Source of the DNA: Zygnema cylindricum
Taxonomy: Eukaryota > Streptophyta > Zygnematophyceae > Zygnematales > Zygnemataceae
DNA: 64,000 bases
Direction of reading: 5' to 3'
NCBI GenBank assembly: GCA_037447655.1
Contig: JBBHKE010001593.1
Span: 8,807 to 72,806, forward strand
Shown here: positions 44,727-56,800 of the stretch, piece by piece
How positions within the stretch are numbered: position 1 is the first letter of the stretch
Layout of the letters: each line of letters starts with the position of its first letter
Made by a program: the position numbers and the translations under genes
The notes under the pieces: model-generated
What the model saw: the letters and a program-made list of their open reading frames with translations, nothing else
What the model was told of the DNA's origin: nothing
Databases searched by the model: none

Positions 44727-46444
44727 GTGGTTTCTGAGTGTTTGTTTGTAAAACATAACATAAGTAAGAGTAACTAAGTGAATAACTCAATCACTTTGTA
44801 TGCCTCACTAGGTAGCCCTTAGGCCTGATACATTTCATTACGGAGTTTTGCTTCTCAAAGGAGAGCATGACTCTTTATGGCATGTTCTATATCCTCTCAA
44901 AGTAAGGGAGTTCATAGTAGTTACATACTTGTATATAAGTGTGCAAGATTAATCAGGCTACAGTTACGATATTTCGGTGGGTACCAGGCAGGAATAGTCG
45001 TTTCTGTCAATGTTGTTTGGAGTAATTGTTCAAAACAGCTGCTCCATTTTTGTTGGAGGTTTGGAGGTTCATTCAAAATAAAGCATTTTGTATCATATGC
45101 TGATGCGTCGATAATGTCTTTACTTTCATTCGTCCTTTTTTTTGTTGAAAGGTGTCTCTACTCGTCTAGAACACCTTGAAGTACTGCTTCTAATTGATGT
45201 CTCTCTCTTCATTGTAGCTAATTGATAAAATTGCAGTAAAATACCTCTGAGCAAGACTTACTGGAATCTTATCAGTCGAACTGCATGTTATTGCTGGAGA
45301 AAATAAATTAGCTTTTCCTATAGGCGTTGATTTTAAGTGGATTGTTTTCCAGCATTGAAGTATAGTTGATTGGTGACACTGATTTGCTTGAGAAGACAAG
45401 ACTAATTTAGTGTTTTAAGTTTTTAATATTGTAAGACTTTATTAAGAAAGCGTGGTAGTAAATCAAAGGTAAATCCGAACCTGAAAGCCAGAACACGGGT
45501 GGAAGCAAACTAAAAGGAAAACCTGTGTGAAAGAAACTAACACAAAAATGAGGGCAAGCCAACAAAAGACATTGAAAGGAACAACCAGCACAAAAACAAC
45601 AACAAAAAAGCGTATCAAAAGAAAAACTAGCTAAACAAACCTTGACATAGGTAAAGTACTGTTGTTTTGCACATTGAAGTAAAGTCATAAAGGTCTATGA
45701 CCTAAGTTAGGTAGGTTATGGGTTTCAGTGACACAAAAATTTGAAAACTTGAAATTTTGTAACAACATCAAGCTTCTATTTAGGAAGCGATATGGGCATG
45801 GCATGGTATGGTATGGTATGGTATGAATAAGGCAGACTCAGTACCACGTGATACCAACTTCCTGCACTGCCACCTTCTGACTAAAGCCTTTCTCAAAAAA
45901 GAAGTCAATATAATGTCGTGATGATACTCCAACCTTCTGTAAGAGCTTCCACATGATCGATTATTTTCCATCGGGAGTACTGATGCACCTCAGTCTGTGG
46001 TGCGAAAATGGGCAGGGGGCCAGACGGGATGTAAATTATATGTATGATATCTTCAAGGTGTTGAAGTTCTTATCCTGTTCACCCCCAGGCTTTACGTGGT
46101 TCCCTACCATAAAAATGCAATACAATACTTCCCAACTTCTTAAAGCAAAGGTGTATGAATATGCTGCTCGGTAGAACATCTCAGCAGTAAGAGGAATTAC
46201 AACATATGAACACGTGAAATTGCACATAGAAAATAGCAATACATGGATTAGAGAGGAGGCTTTTCAATATTCAAACAGGTTTCTCCCACACTTTTTTTGT
46301 TAATGCTGCTTGTTCAAAGTTATCCATAATGAGGCCGATATTGCTGACCTTCAAACTAACACCAGAAACCAATCAGCAGAATTCCTCAAGGTCACTAGAG
46401 TTTAATTGCAGCTAGAGAAATCAAAAATTGACAGAGTCCATCTA
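44727..46444. other. Convergent intergenic region; nothing firm
   Basis: Lies between the 3' ends of the Agenet-ENT gene (plus) and ATP11 (minus). Holds a GGTAT/GGCAT microsatellite (45797-45823). No coding similarity recognised. Confidence 0.4.
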
Positions 46445-48972
46445 TTAACTTCGGGCTATTCCTGACTCTCTCAAAACTGCTTGGAAATCAAAGTTTTGCG
46501 GATCCTTGTTGAAAGCTTGCACATGACGGAACTTATTCTCGTGAAGGTAAAAAGCATGAACATCCTTCAAAAGACCTTGAGCCTGCATTGACAAGTAACC
46601 GGTCAGTTCAAAACAAACACTACATAGCAGGCCCTTGTAACAGTTATGTTCGTGGATTTGAATTGATTCATTGTGAGACCACCTGCCACAATTTCTCCTC
46701 CTCATCCAGACTCGGTGCAAACAGCAACATTATTGGTAAATATGGTATTCATTACAATAGAAGTGGTAATTGTCAATTACCAACACGCAAAGCCAGTCAA
46801 AACTAATCAACAAAAGCTACCCTAGTGAACTACTAAACACAAAAAAAAGAAAAACAAGCACTGGAAGTTCACTGTGTCATAAATGAAAATCAGCGTACAA
46901 ATCGTCTACCATGGCAATTCACCATTTCCGTGCCAGCAATTTTTCATGACCATTTTTTTTTTCTGCAGCAACCGGATTTCAATGGCTTTCTTTACATCTT
47001 ACACTTGGAGAAAAAAACCTCTTGAGCCGCCTATTGTTATCTACATGAAATACAATTTTAATGACAACTACTTTACTAGGAGATATCGGCCAATTTCAAT
47101 CCAATGGCAAGTAATTTCAAATTTACAATTATTGAACAAGTGTATCAACCATTAGCAGCCATAGAGAATGGCGCATTTTGAACATGACATGTCTTTTAGT
47201 GAAATATGATGCAATTCCGGATGAATATTTTCATAGTCTTCAGCACCACAACTTTTAGTTTTAGCGATGACACACAAGCGGGTGTGGGAAACCGGTAATA
47301 TCCTTTAATTACCTCACTGTCAGACAGTTGGCTGGGCAAAACCACGTCTCCACGAACTAACACGAGACCTTTTGTCTTTGCAAGCTCAGTATAATGAGTA
47401 GCAACAAAAAATGGCGCAGAATTTGTTCCCCGAAGCTTGTAATCATGTAGACCCGTGAAAAGAAGATGAGGTATCTGCGCTACTCACATCCCTCCAAATC
47501 TATTCACCACTCAAAATACTTAATTTGGCTTCTAAGCACCTTGTATTTTCCATAAATCCACCAGCTTTTGTTAGCCTCCAAAAGCTTGTTGAAACAAGAC
47601 AACAGTGGAAATGGAAACATGAAATTCTGAAAGCAAGTACTGAAATTGACAAGAGTCAACTGCAAACAAAGAAGCGCCCTTATCTCTCTCACCTTGAGAA
47701 ACCATGTTGACAAAACCTCCATCTCGACGTATTGGCAAAACAAAAAGAGGACTGTATCCATAAACACACAATTACTGTTAGTGTCAAGTTACAAATGCAC
47801 TTAATGCAGTTACAAATGCATTTCGTCTTGAAGAACAGACGCAAAAAACCTTTTAGGGTAGTTTACTTATGCTATTACTGGTGATACAGCAATCGTACAG
47901 AAAAAAAGGGCTCGTATAATTCTCCTACTAGTCTAAAAAATAGCTATATTGATCAGAATAAAAATGTGAATAAATTAGTCTGGAAACCACTAGTTTGTAC
48001 AAATTGATTATTGACTTAATGTTGTATGGGCTGTCAGCATCCACATGGCTCCTGTACACTTGCACATGTAAAACTGTAATCCTTTTATTATGTACAACAG
48101 GTCCTAGAATAGCTTTGTGATGAGCAGTATCTTACACTATCAAACCTGAATATCACATCAGAGAAACAGGCACAAAAAGTGCTAAAATGAAACAGTTTTC
48201 GTACTGAATCAAGATCAATACAAAGTCCAAAAGAAACCGTGGCCTTAATTCTTATAAACGTACCATGCCTGTGCTCTGCTTTTGAAGGCATCATAAAGAG
48301 GAGTAGCCATAACCGCACTGATATGGCCGCGCCCTATGTGAAACTGTCAAATAGAAATTTTCTGCTTCAGGTCAGAGGGATAATTCCATATTCAGCCATT
48401 ACAAAAATACTGCCGGTTATCCCAGATTCCACAATGTTGCTTGAACTGGTACTAAAAATATGATACAATGGAAGTCAAAGTTGAGTAAGACTGAGCAATG
48501 CATGGTTGACGCATAATTGCGTCAAGAAACCTATGCAAAATTCATCTGACTCCAAAGAAAAATAAATCAAACAAATGTACTAAAAGCCAATAGATATAAT
48601 TAATAATACTGGGAGGCTAACCATACACCTGCCAATTTTTTTCACATTTTCAGACAGTTTTCTTACATCGTTCCAAATACGTGCTACTTCATCGGGAGGA
48701 AGACCTTCTACAGTCTCTATTCTCATAATTTCGTTCAGAGTTTTTGGCATTGGCAAAGAAAATCCACTTGCAAATTGAGATTGCCGGACATGGCTGCAGT
48801 TAAAATTTCTCCTGGCTGGCAGCACATCTGGAAGTTTTGGCAACATGCATCTTTCTCCTATATATTCAAAAGGTTCGCATGTCTTCAGAGAGTTTTGCAA
48901 AAATCTTGAAAGGGAAGGCAATCGACGAACAACGGCCGCCATGTATTCAAATTCTTGCGGCGAAAACTTCAA
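46445..48972 (-). CDS. ATP11: Mitochondrial F1-ATPase assembly factor ATP11
   Basis: Five exons on the minus strand: 48972-48667, 48343-48264, 47751-47693, 47479-47313, 46582-46445; GT-AG borders, phases close, 249 aa. ATP11 is the matrix chaperone that binds the F1 beta subunit during ATP synthase assembly. Key segments are 'KTLNEIMRIETVEGLPPDEV' with 'ARIWND', 'FHIGRGHISAVM', 'CPLFVLPIRRDGGFVNMVSQ', 'IPHLLFTGLHDYKLRG', 'ELAKTKGLVLVRGDVV', and the C-terminal 'FNKDPQNFDFQAVLRE'. A second Met, at 48942 (MAAVVRRLPSLSRFLQ), begins a typical mitochondrial presequence and may be the true start (239 aa). The exon 1 donor was set at GAT|gtaaga because it restores the family's 'W-(N/H)D-(F/Y)H' junction. 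Confidence 0.92.
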
Positions 48973-49578
48973 ATCATTGACTTCGAGTGAATCGTCAATT
49001 GAGTATAGCTCTTAGATGCGGAAGATGAATGAAGTTAGCATAGAAGAAACTAAAAGCACGAGCAAGAGCACGAGCAAGAGCACGAGCAACACCGAGTCTG
49101 CTAAGCTAGAATAAAATGTTCATTACAAACAAAAAAAGGATCGCTTTCGTTAGAAAAAAAGAGAAAGAGGGAGTAGGGCGAAGGATTTGGAGCCCAGCAC
49201 GCAAAATTCTGAAATTTGTACCAAAATTTTAAACATTTGAAGCACGGGAAAAGCAAAGAAACCAAAGCGTTTCTCCATGACCTGAAAATTCCGTGAAGTC
49301 CGGCGAACCATACGTTTACTTCTAGCTTTTAATGTGCTGTTTTATTATACCGTATCCTAATAGGGTAAAAACATGTGTGTAATTATCCTTTTCCTTTTTT
49401 GCTATTTTCGCCTTCTTGTACCCTATGTGTGTAGCCGTACACATTTCTTGGGCGTTACGTATTCAAAAAGACAAGAGGTGTAAATATCAAACTGAGCAAT
49501 CAGAATTGTCGTTCGTAAGATTTAGGGGATGGGGCGCAAAAGACAGAACATCTCTTTTTGTGTTTTATTATTGTTGTT

Positions 49579-49652
49579 TTTCAGTGTTGGTCATGCCACC
49601 CCTTTTGTACCCCCAGACTCAGATGGTTTACCATCGTGCTTTTTAATTTATC
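49579..49652 (+). repeat. 3' tail of the non-LTR retrotransposon (5'-truncated copy)
   Basis: Matches the 3' untranslated end of the element at 26188-26253: CATGCCACCCCTTTTGTACC, then ATGGTTTACCATCGTGCTTT. Extreme 5' truncation is typical of non-LTR retrotransposition. Confidence 0.8.
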
Positions 49653-50215
49653 CTGCAAGTTTTTTTTTATGAAAGAAAATGATGACTATATTTATAAGGT
49701 GGTTTCTAACATTTGACGCCTAAACCTTGAGAAGATTTTATTTTCTGAACCGCAATGGTTAAACCATCAGATATGAAACATAATTAAAATATAATCTTGT
49801 TAACGACCATTAAAGGTTATAGATGAAAATCCTTGCGGCATTCAAACACAATAAACGCAAAGCAAAACTAAAAATATGCAACTTAAAGCTACAGAAACAA
49901 ACGTAGAACGCGGAGGCATACATGTCAAGTTTTTTTCTGCTGTGTTTATCTCCTTATTTTCTTTCTTTACAAATGGGTTCAACAGTGTGCCTGTTCGCCT
50001 GACTGTTTTTTTGTTACGTGTATGTTTCTTTGGTGTTCACACCTTACCTGCGCCCTACAGGAACTTGTCAAAGAGCATGCTTCCTGATGCAGTATAACAA
50101 TAAAAGGCTAAGAAATAAGGTGAAAACACCAAACTCATTATCTGCATCCACCAATCAAACCAAACAAGGAACTTATTGGATGTTGTATGAGCTTGGCGTT
50201 CCTTCCACCATAATA

Positions 50216-50361
50216 CAGTAGAACCTCTCTAAAACAATACTGCCTAATTCGATAATCTCCATAATTGAGGTTGGGTCTTTGTAAAATATGACCCTGATTA
50301 ATTTAATCTATTCAATACCTACCCTCGCTCCCAAGAGTATTGTTTTAAAGAGGTTCTACTG
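50216..50361. mobile_element. Pogo/Emigrant-like MITE
   Basis: A 146 bp element with inverted ends CAGTAGAACCTCTCTAAAAC and its complement, flanked on both sides by TA. The terminus closely resembles that of plant pogo-derived MITEs (Emigrant/Lemi1, CAGTAAAACCTCTATAAATT) and the TA duplication fits Tc1/mariner-pogo elements. Confidence 0.85.
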
Positions 50362-51175
50362 TACATATAATTTTGTGTTTTACTGCTACATCTTTTCAAA
50401 AGTTCCAAAGCTTAAACAATAAACAGAAACGCTGAAACGAGTGCCTGTCCATGTGTTTGGTGTGGAGAAACGTTGGTTTTTCTCATTTACATGTAAAATG
50501 AAAAATGCATTTACGGGTATCCAGAACCATGGGCACCAATGAGCAAAAGATAAAAGGTCACAATATCATACATGAAATTTCCGGTGTATGTGTCTCCAAA
50601 TGTCCTCGTTTTTTTTTTGGTGCGAAAATGCACTTGACAAAGTTGACAAAAATGACTATTTCGTTCCAGGGTCACATGAGCATATTACAAAACACAAACA
50701 TAAGCTTTCCAATACATATCAACACCAATCCAGTCAATATTTCACATATGGATAACCAATCACCTTTCCATTACACTTTTTGGTCAATTTCCAAAAATAA
50801 AACATCAAACAATGAAACACCATCTGCTTCAGCTCCTCCTGGTAATACTATATCTTAGACATTAAGGATTCTGTAAACGGAGATAAAATTCTACTACTAA
50901 GTGTCCCCTATCTACATCATGCCTAACAAACAATCTGCAATTTCCCCAAAGATAGTGTGGATCGTCCACATGTTCCGAACCTTTCTATACTGCCTTATAA
51001 CAAAAAGGGCAGGCCACATGCATGAGGAACTGCAACGAGGCTTTTTTATGCAAATAATTGTCAAAAGAATTGCGTTAATTCTCGATAAAACAAGGTCTAA
51101 AGTCATCCACGGCTACAGCAACCTTGTTTAAACTCGTCCAAATACAAAAAAAAATCGGGACCTTCACTGGTTTCC

Positions 51176-51895
51176 TCACTCCTGTTCCTTCAAATGGGGG
51201 AAACAGGTGACCAGATCGACTTTCGGGTGTTTGGCATCCGCATGTTCTTTGCATTTGGACAGATTTGTTGTACACATAAATGTCTGTTTGCAAATTTGAC
51301 ACTGCGACAAAAAACAAAGATGGATGACAAGAGGCACACAAACAAACTTAGAATTTTGGCAAAGAGCTCTTTTCTTTTTCTACAGACTTTCATAGACATT
51401 TTTCATGGATTTCATTAATATGACTTTATAAGTGCCTGGAGACTTGGTTTGCACCGTTTTCATGTACTTTTGTACTAATATGAACTAACAAACTTTGAAA
51501 GAGACATCATGGGAAACATATAAACGACCAAGAACAACAAGACATGGCCATCACTAAAGATCTTCCGCTTGCATAAAGGCTTTTATATCAAATTACGAGA
51601 TAAGTACCTGAATGGTCATTGCCTTGGTGTTTGACTGAAGCTGGCTACCTGCATCCATATTCCTGAAATTAGGTTACAAGGTTCCATGCTTTTTTTCTGT
51701 CAAAACAAAAAAGATAAACACAAAAATGGCCAGCTTGTTTTTCTATTCCCTGAAAAACCAAACAAGAGCCAAGAAATAAATCCCATTAACGTCAATCCAA
51801 CCTTTTTTTAACAAGAACATACCTTTCCCCTTCGCAAGTTTCGCAGCATTTCTCTCTCTCGCCATTTGAGACTTCTGAGCATTTCCTCCTCCCAT
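51176..51895 (-). CDS. At2g23090-like small zinc-finger protein (SERF/4F5 N-terminus)
   Basis: Three exons on the minus strand: 51895-51823, 51648-51608, 51301-51176; 79 aa, matching the ~78 aa family length. The N-terminus 'MGGGNAQKSQMARERNAAK' is the SERF/4F5-like basic helix; exon 2 adds 'SQLQSNTKAMTIQ'; exon 3 is a C2H2-type finger, 'CQICKQTFMCT' then 'CKEHADAKHPK', ending 'CFPHLKEQE'. The family is universal in plants, with no firmly established biochemical role; nucleic-acid or protein-aggregate binding is inferred from SERF relatives. The exon 2 acceptor was set at ATGCAG|GT because it restores the reading frame and the 'KG-SQL' junction of the family. Confidence 0.93.
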
Positions 51896-52209
51896 GGTTG
51901 CAACTGCAACTAAACAAGTCGAAGACGGAAAAAGTTTAGAAAAATCTATGAAACTAAGTTTGAAACAAGAGATACTTTGCAAAATTCCCTCCTTAACAAT
52001 CCCAAGGCAAAACACATTCACTCTTACCGAAAGTGTTTCCAGCTGTCAAAATGGAAAAAAAGGAAATTGAGACACACAAGAAAAGATACTGTTAACCCTA
52101 ACTTTCATGAACAATTATGTTAACCCTAACTTGACAAAAAATGCTTCCTGTGGATGGAGCGATTTGCCATTCGACAAATGAAAAATGAGAGTCTTTCAAC
52201 TCTTAGGTT

Positions 52210-52434
52210 ACAATGCCCATACCTTTTAGTGTAAGAAAACTACCAGTACTAAAGCGAAATTAGTATCAACAATACTAAGTCAGGACAGACTGACGTGGCC
52301 AATTTAAAGCCACTCCTTCAGAAAATATTTTAACACTATTTTTGATTTTCAACCAAAAAAGGATTTAATCGTGATGTTATGATCGCAACCGAATTAGAGT
52401 TAGTAACATCAATAGCAATGGGCAGTAAACCATA
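52210..52434. mobile_element. MITE, family D remnant
   Basis: Holds 'ACTGACGTGGCCAATTTAAA' and a right end 'AGTTAGTAACATCAATAGCAATGG', degenerate versions of the shared terminus. Boundaries are approximate. Confidence 0.45.
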
Positions 52435-52739
52435 GTAAGAAGCCTATGAGGGAGCCTGTATAAAGCCAGTAGGTTATTCGATCTGTTTGTCTGTATACGT
52501 TGTTTCGGTTTATATTAACAAAGCTTCAGAAGACAGACAATAAAAAAAAAAAGGCTTTTACCGGTGTTTAATACGTGAACCCCTTTTTTTTCAAACCAGC
52601 CTCAACTCGGATGTTTCCTATTCAATACTCCCTTCCTTTGAGTAAAAGATAAACTGATAACACGTCAAAGTGCTAAACCAAAAATGGAATAAAATAACCT
52701 AAATGCCCTAAACAGCCATAGAAAACACTTAAACCCTAA

Positions 52740-53160
52740 AACTAATCATTTCCCTACTTCCTCCTACCACCACGCTCTCGCCTCCCTCACTTTGTCCCTC
52801 CCTCCATCTCAGTCTCCTCCCCCAGTAACCTCCTTTGCCTTTCTCCTACATCCTCCCTATTTTCCTCTCTCCTCCCTCATTTCCTCCCTTCCTTTTCTCC
52901 TTCCTCTTCTACTTCCTCTCCCTGCCTCCCTCCCTTCTCCTTCCCTTCTCCCTCATCATCCCCTCCCTTACTTCCCTCTCTTCATTTCAAATTCCCTCCC
53001 TCCCTCCCTCCCTCTTCCTTCCTCATCCCTCCTACCCTCCCTCCCTCTTTCTTCGTCATCCCTCCTACCCTCCCTCCCTCCCTTCCACATCCATCCCTCC
53101 TCCTTGAATAACTCCCTCCCTCCCTCCCTCCCTCCTCCCCTCCTTTTACCTTCTCACGTC
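52740..53160. repeat. (CCCT)n / CCTCC-rich low-complexity tract
   Basis: Long pyrimidine run with blocks of CCCTCCCTCCCTCCC (52995-53012, 53075-53090, 53111-53130). The minus strand is G-rich with repeated GGG tracts. ORFs across it are Leu/Pro/Ser low-complexity artefacts. Confidence 0.9.
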
Positions 53161-53852
53161 CAAATGACGGCCGGCGTGTGACGTGACGGGTTGAAGCTCC
53201 TGTCGGGGCGGCCGAAGAGATGGAGAAGGCGAGAAGGAGAAATGAGAAGGAGAAAACCAGAAAAAAAGAGCAGGAAAGTAAGGGAGAAAGAAAGAGCGCG
53301 AGGAGTGAAAAGGGAAGGTGGAGAGGAACACGAGCGGTCGAAAATTCGGAGCGAGAAACGGAATAAACGAATGGAGCAAATTAGGGCGCGGTTCGGAATT
53401 CTGTACTGTAGGGTAATGCCACGTTCGCCATAACTGACGCAACTGCCCAAGAATCGTGGTAATCGTACAGATAATGAGATTCCTGTTTGATTACGAGAAG
53501 TACTAGCCAGTAAGGCCAGTTAGGAAGTTATATCATACGTATACAGTACACTACTGTACAGTAGTGTTTCTGATTGTTTATTTAACATTTCTGTAAAATT
53601 TGTAGCGATATTTGTAAAAGTGCGGACAGTTCGTAAAATCAGCAGATTTTGCGGCTAGCGTCGGTACTGCTGTAATTCTTGCGGCCACGAAATATTTACC
53701 GTACATTTCACATCGTATCGAATTTTGGAGAGATATCTGATTTTTAAACTTCGATACCCCCGCCAACAAGAGTGAACATGAGCCAATGAGGGCGCGGTTC
53801 GAAATCCTGTATTTGATGTTTGTACACCATCATTTATAGCGCGTCCTTCAAC

Positions 53853-56800
53853 ATGGCATGGCAGCTGGCAGCCTCTCCGAGACTTCTATGCTCCACCAAG
53901 TTATCGCTGCAGGGACATTGCCATGACGACGTGGCAGGAACCCGCTCATTTGTATCTGTACAGGTGACACGTGGAAATGCTTCCCTAACAGGTTTGTGCT
54001 GGCCGATGTGCCTCCATTCCTCCGCTCAGACAAAGATAAAGACAAAGACAGACAAAGACAAAGACAAAGACGAAAACAAAAAAATCAAAATCAACAACGA
54101 AAACAAAAACAAAAACAGAAAAAAGAAGCAAAAACAAAACAAAGCCTAAGCCAAAACCAAAATTAAACCTGGGAATGGTACTGGCCCTGATAAAAACTGA
54201 CGAAAACTGACAGCTGGCTCTGGAACTTTGACCGAATGAACAGGAGGGCGTCAGCTGAATCGGTTCTGTCAGAAGTATTCAGTGAGCTACCATGGCCAAG
54301 GGCGTAGTAAGCTCATGCCAACCCTGGCCACTGTGGAAAAGGAATCTTCAAGACAAGTGACAGAAGAAGCAGGACATGCTCAGGACGAGCTGTTAAGCTG
54401 CATGGCGGCCAATTCTGAGGTTTGGCTCCTTAACAACCATCTATTACGTCATTGCTGCAAGAAGGCTTACGGTTAGGGTTAAAGTTAGGGTTATGGTGAG
54501 AGTTAGGGTTAGGGTTGAATGAGATTGGTCTTCATCAATTAGAAATAAGGATTTTTTTTTTGTCTGTTTTTTGGCAGGCGTCTCTCTATGTGATATCAGG
54601 AACGCAGCTGGTGACTGAGGCCCAGCGACGTCACGTCACAGCACCCACGGTATTCATCCCTTGCTTTCATTAGTGGTTATCAACCATTACTATTAATTAC
54701 TATTAATTAATGTGAATTCTTCTGTTAATTATATCATTGATTATAGTAGTAATACTGCAATTATTCCCTTAAGCTTTTCAATTGTCAAAGACCGTTGGCC
54801 ACTTCGTGAAAGATTCAGGCGCTAGTGGAATCCTAAAAACCTTAGAACACCCTGGAAAACCTTGGAAATTCTCTGAAGAAACCTATAAAACTCCTGAAAG
54901 CCCCAGAAACCTTAAGCATTGTAAAGCCCTGCATAGCCCTAGAAAACAATTCCTGCCATGTCAGAGCTAGTCTAGCCTGTTGCTGCTTTGTCTCCAGATT
55001 CCGTTTTACCTCGAAATCTTTTCTCCACACGGGGCCTATGGTGCCCTTGATGAGCATTTCATTCTTATTTTTTTTTTGGTTCCGTGTATTTTTTGGCACT
55101 TAATACAACAATTAGTGTGGATTGGTGCAGGCCACGGCGGCGCTAGGGCGGCTCCTTCTCGGCACGCTGCTGCTCGGGGCACTTAAAGGAGGTGAAGAGA
55201 CAGTGCAGGTGCTGCTACGAGAGATTCGTTTTTGGGGTTTTATGTTTTTAGGGTTTCAAGGTTTTAGGGTTCTCGGGGTGTAGGGTTTTAGGGTTTACGG
55301 CTGCCATTTCTGTTGACGTGGCAATTTTGTGAACCTTGGCTGTGTGAGTTGCCAGCTGTATATGGCCCGGGAGAGCGATTCAATGTCCTACGATAATAGT
55401 ATTATAATAATAATGGTGTAGTAATAGTATCATAAGAATAGTATAGTAATAACAGTAGTATTTTGGCCGGAATGAATGCAGGTGATGTTTTCAGGGCGAG
55501 GTCCCATTGGTCACATGACTGCCGTGTCCTCAGGGGGCCATATGGTGAAGGGCTATGTGGCCAATCCTCGCTGTGATCCTCCTCTCACAGCCGCTGGGAA
55601 GGTGTGTCTCTCCATTGTTATTGGACTTCATTCCGGTCAGCAGGTTTGCTGACGTGGCAAAGGTTGACTGCAGGATTGGCTGCTGCATGGTATGCTGGAG
55701 ATGAGCTGACTTGTCGAAGGCTATTAGCTGTTTTTTAATAGTTGGAGGTCTCTCCAAGTTGCAAAGGCTGTTTACTGCGTCGTGGCTGATGACTGGAGGT
55801 GTGCTGACGTGGCAAAGGCTGATTTCAGGATGGGCTGGAGGGATTCGCAGATGAATGTGGGAGCAGCGGTGGGGCCCGGACTGCTGACAGTGGTGCGCTC
55901 ACATCCCTCATGGCCGTCACCATACACGTAAGGGCATTTCCTTTGGGATGTAAATTATCAGTCGACAGTCTTTAATAATAATCTCATAGGATGTCAATTA
56001 TATATGTGGTATAGAATGACGATTCACTAACTCAAAAACAGCATTTGCAGGTCTTGTTGCCTACCTTGCTTGGCCTAGTATCTCTGCTTTAAAGCAAAAT
56101 AAAGACTAAAACGTGAATTTTGTAGACATCGTTTGTTTTGATTAAAAAACATGCGGTATCTTTTTAGTGTTGGAGCTGAGACATGCGACTTATAATCGGA
56201 TTCAATATTCATTCAATGGAAATTATATGAGGGACAAAAAGAGGATACAAGCAGGACGTTTTGTACTTGTTTTGTACTTAATTTATACTGGACCGGTACG
56301 AGTACGAGTCCATGAGCATACTTTACCGTGTCTTGTTATTATCGTCAATGACACTACATTGGTGCCACTAAATTTTACCCCTCAAACCTAAAATACTATC
56401 AATGACACCGATTGGCTTTTTTCTTAACGTTAATTCTTTAAACGGTTCATAATCAGCCACGTCATGTGGAACTAAATTAGAGTTGGTAAAACTAATATAA
56501 ACCCCAGTCTAATAATTTCTTGAGTTTAACGATTCACAGTGTACAATGCCCTTTGTTATCAGTGTTAAACATTTTTTTTCGGGCAGTCAAAGACGTTTGA
56601 CTTTTAATCGATCTCCACTGTTTTTTTTTTCCCTGAGGTAAGCCATCAGAAAGTAATGGTCTTACCTTTCGATTGTGACGCCATGATTGAAAATCGAAAA
56701 ATTCAGAAAAATCGGAAAATTGTATGGCGAGAAAAAGTAAAAGTAGTTTTGACTGCTCGAAGAATGTTGTAACAAGCGATGATCAGTGTAGTTAGAAGGT

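Larger units (their letters stand above)
48973..51175. other. Intergenic, with two element remnants
   Basis: Holds a GCACGAGCAAGA 12-base repeat (49055-49090), a non-LTR tail (49579-49652) and a pogo-like MITE (50216-50361). No gene supported. Confidence 0.45.
51896..53852. other. Divergent intergenic region with C-rich tract
   Basis: Lies between the At2g23090-like gene (minus) and Hsp33 (plus). Includes a family D MITE remnant (52210-52434), the CCCT-rich tract (52740-53160), a purine-rich GAGAAGGAGAAA stretch (53210-53350) and a TACAGTACACTACTGTACAG palindrome (53541-53560). Promoter motifs not assigned. Confidence 0.45.

Noticed and set aside
52792-53181. Leu/Pro/Ser-rich ORFs in the C-rich tract
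   Set aside because: Translation of (CCCT)n simple repeat; open in several frames for compositional reasons.
54471-54516. Chromosome end
   Set aside because: The telomere-like units are short, degenerate and inside a gene intron, so they are interstitial.
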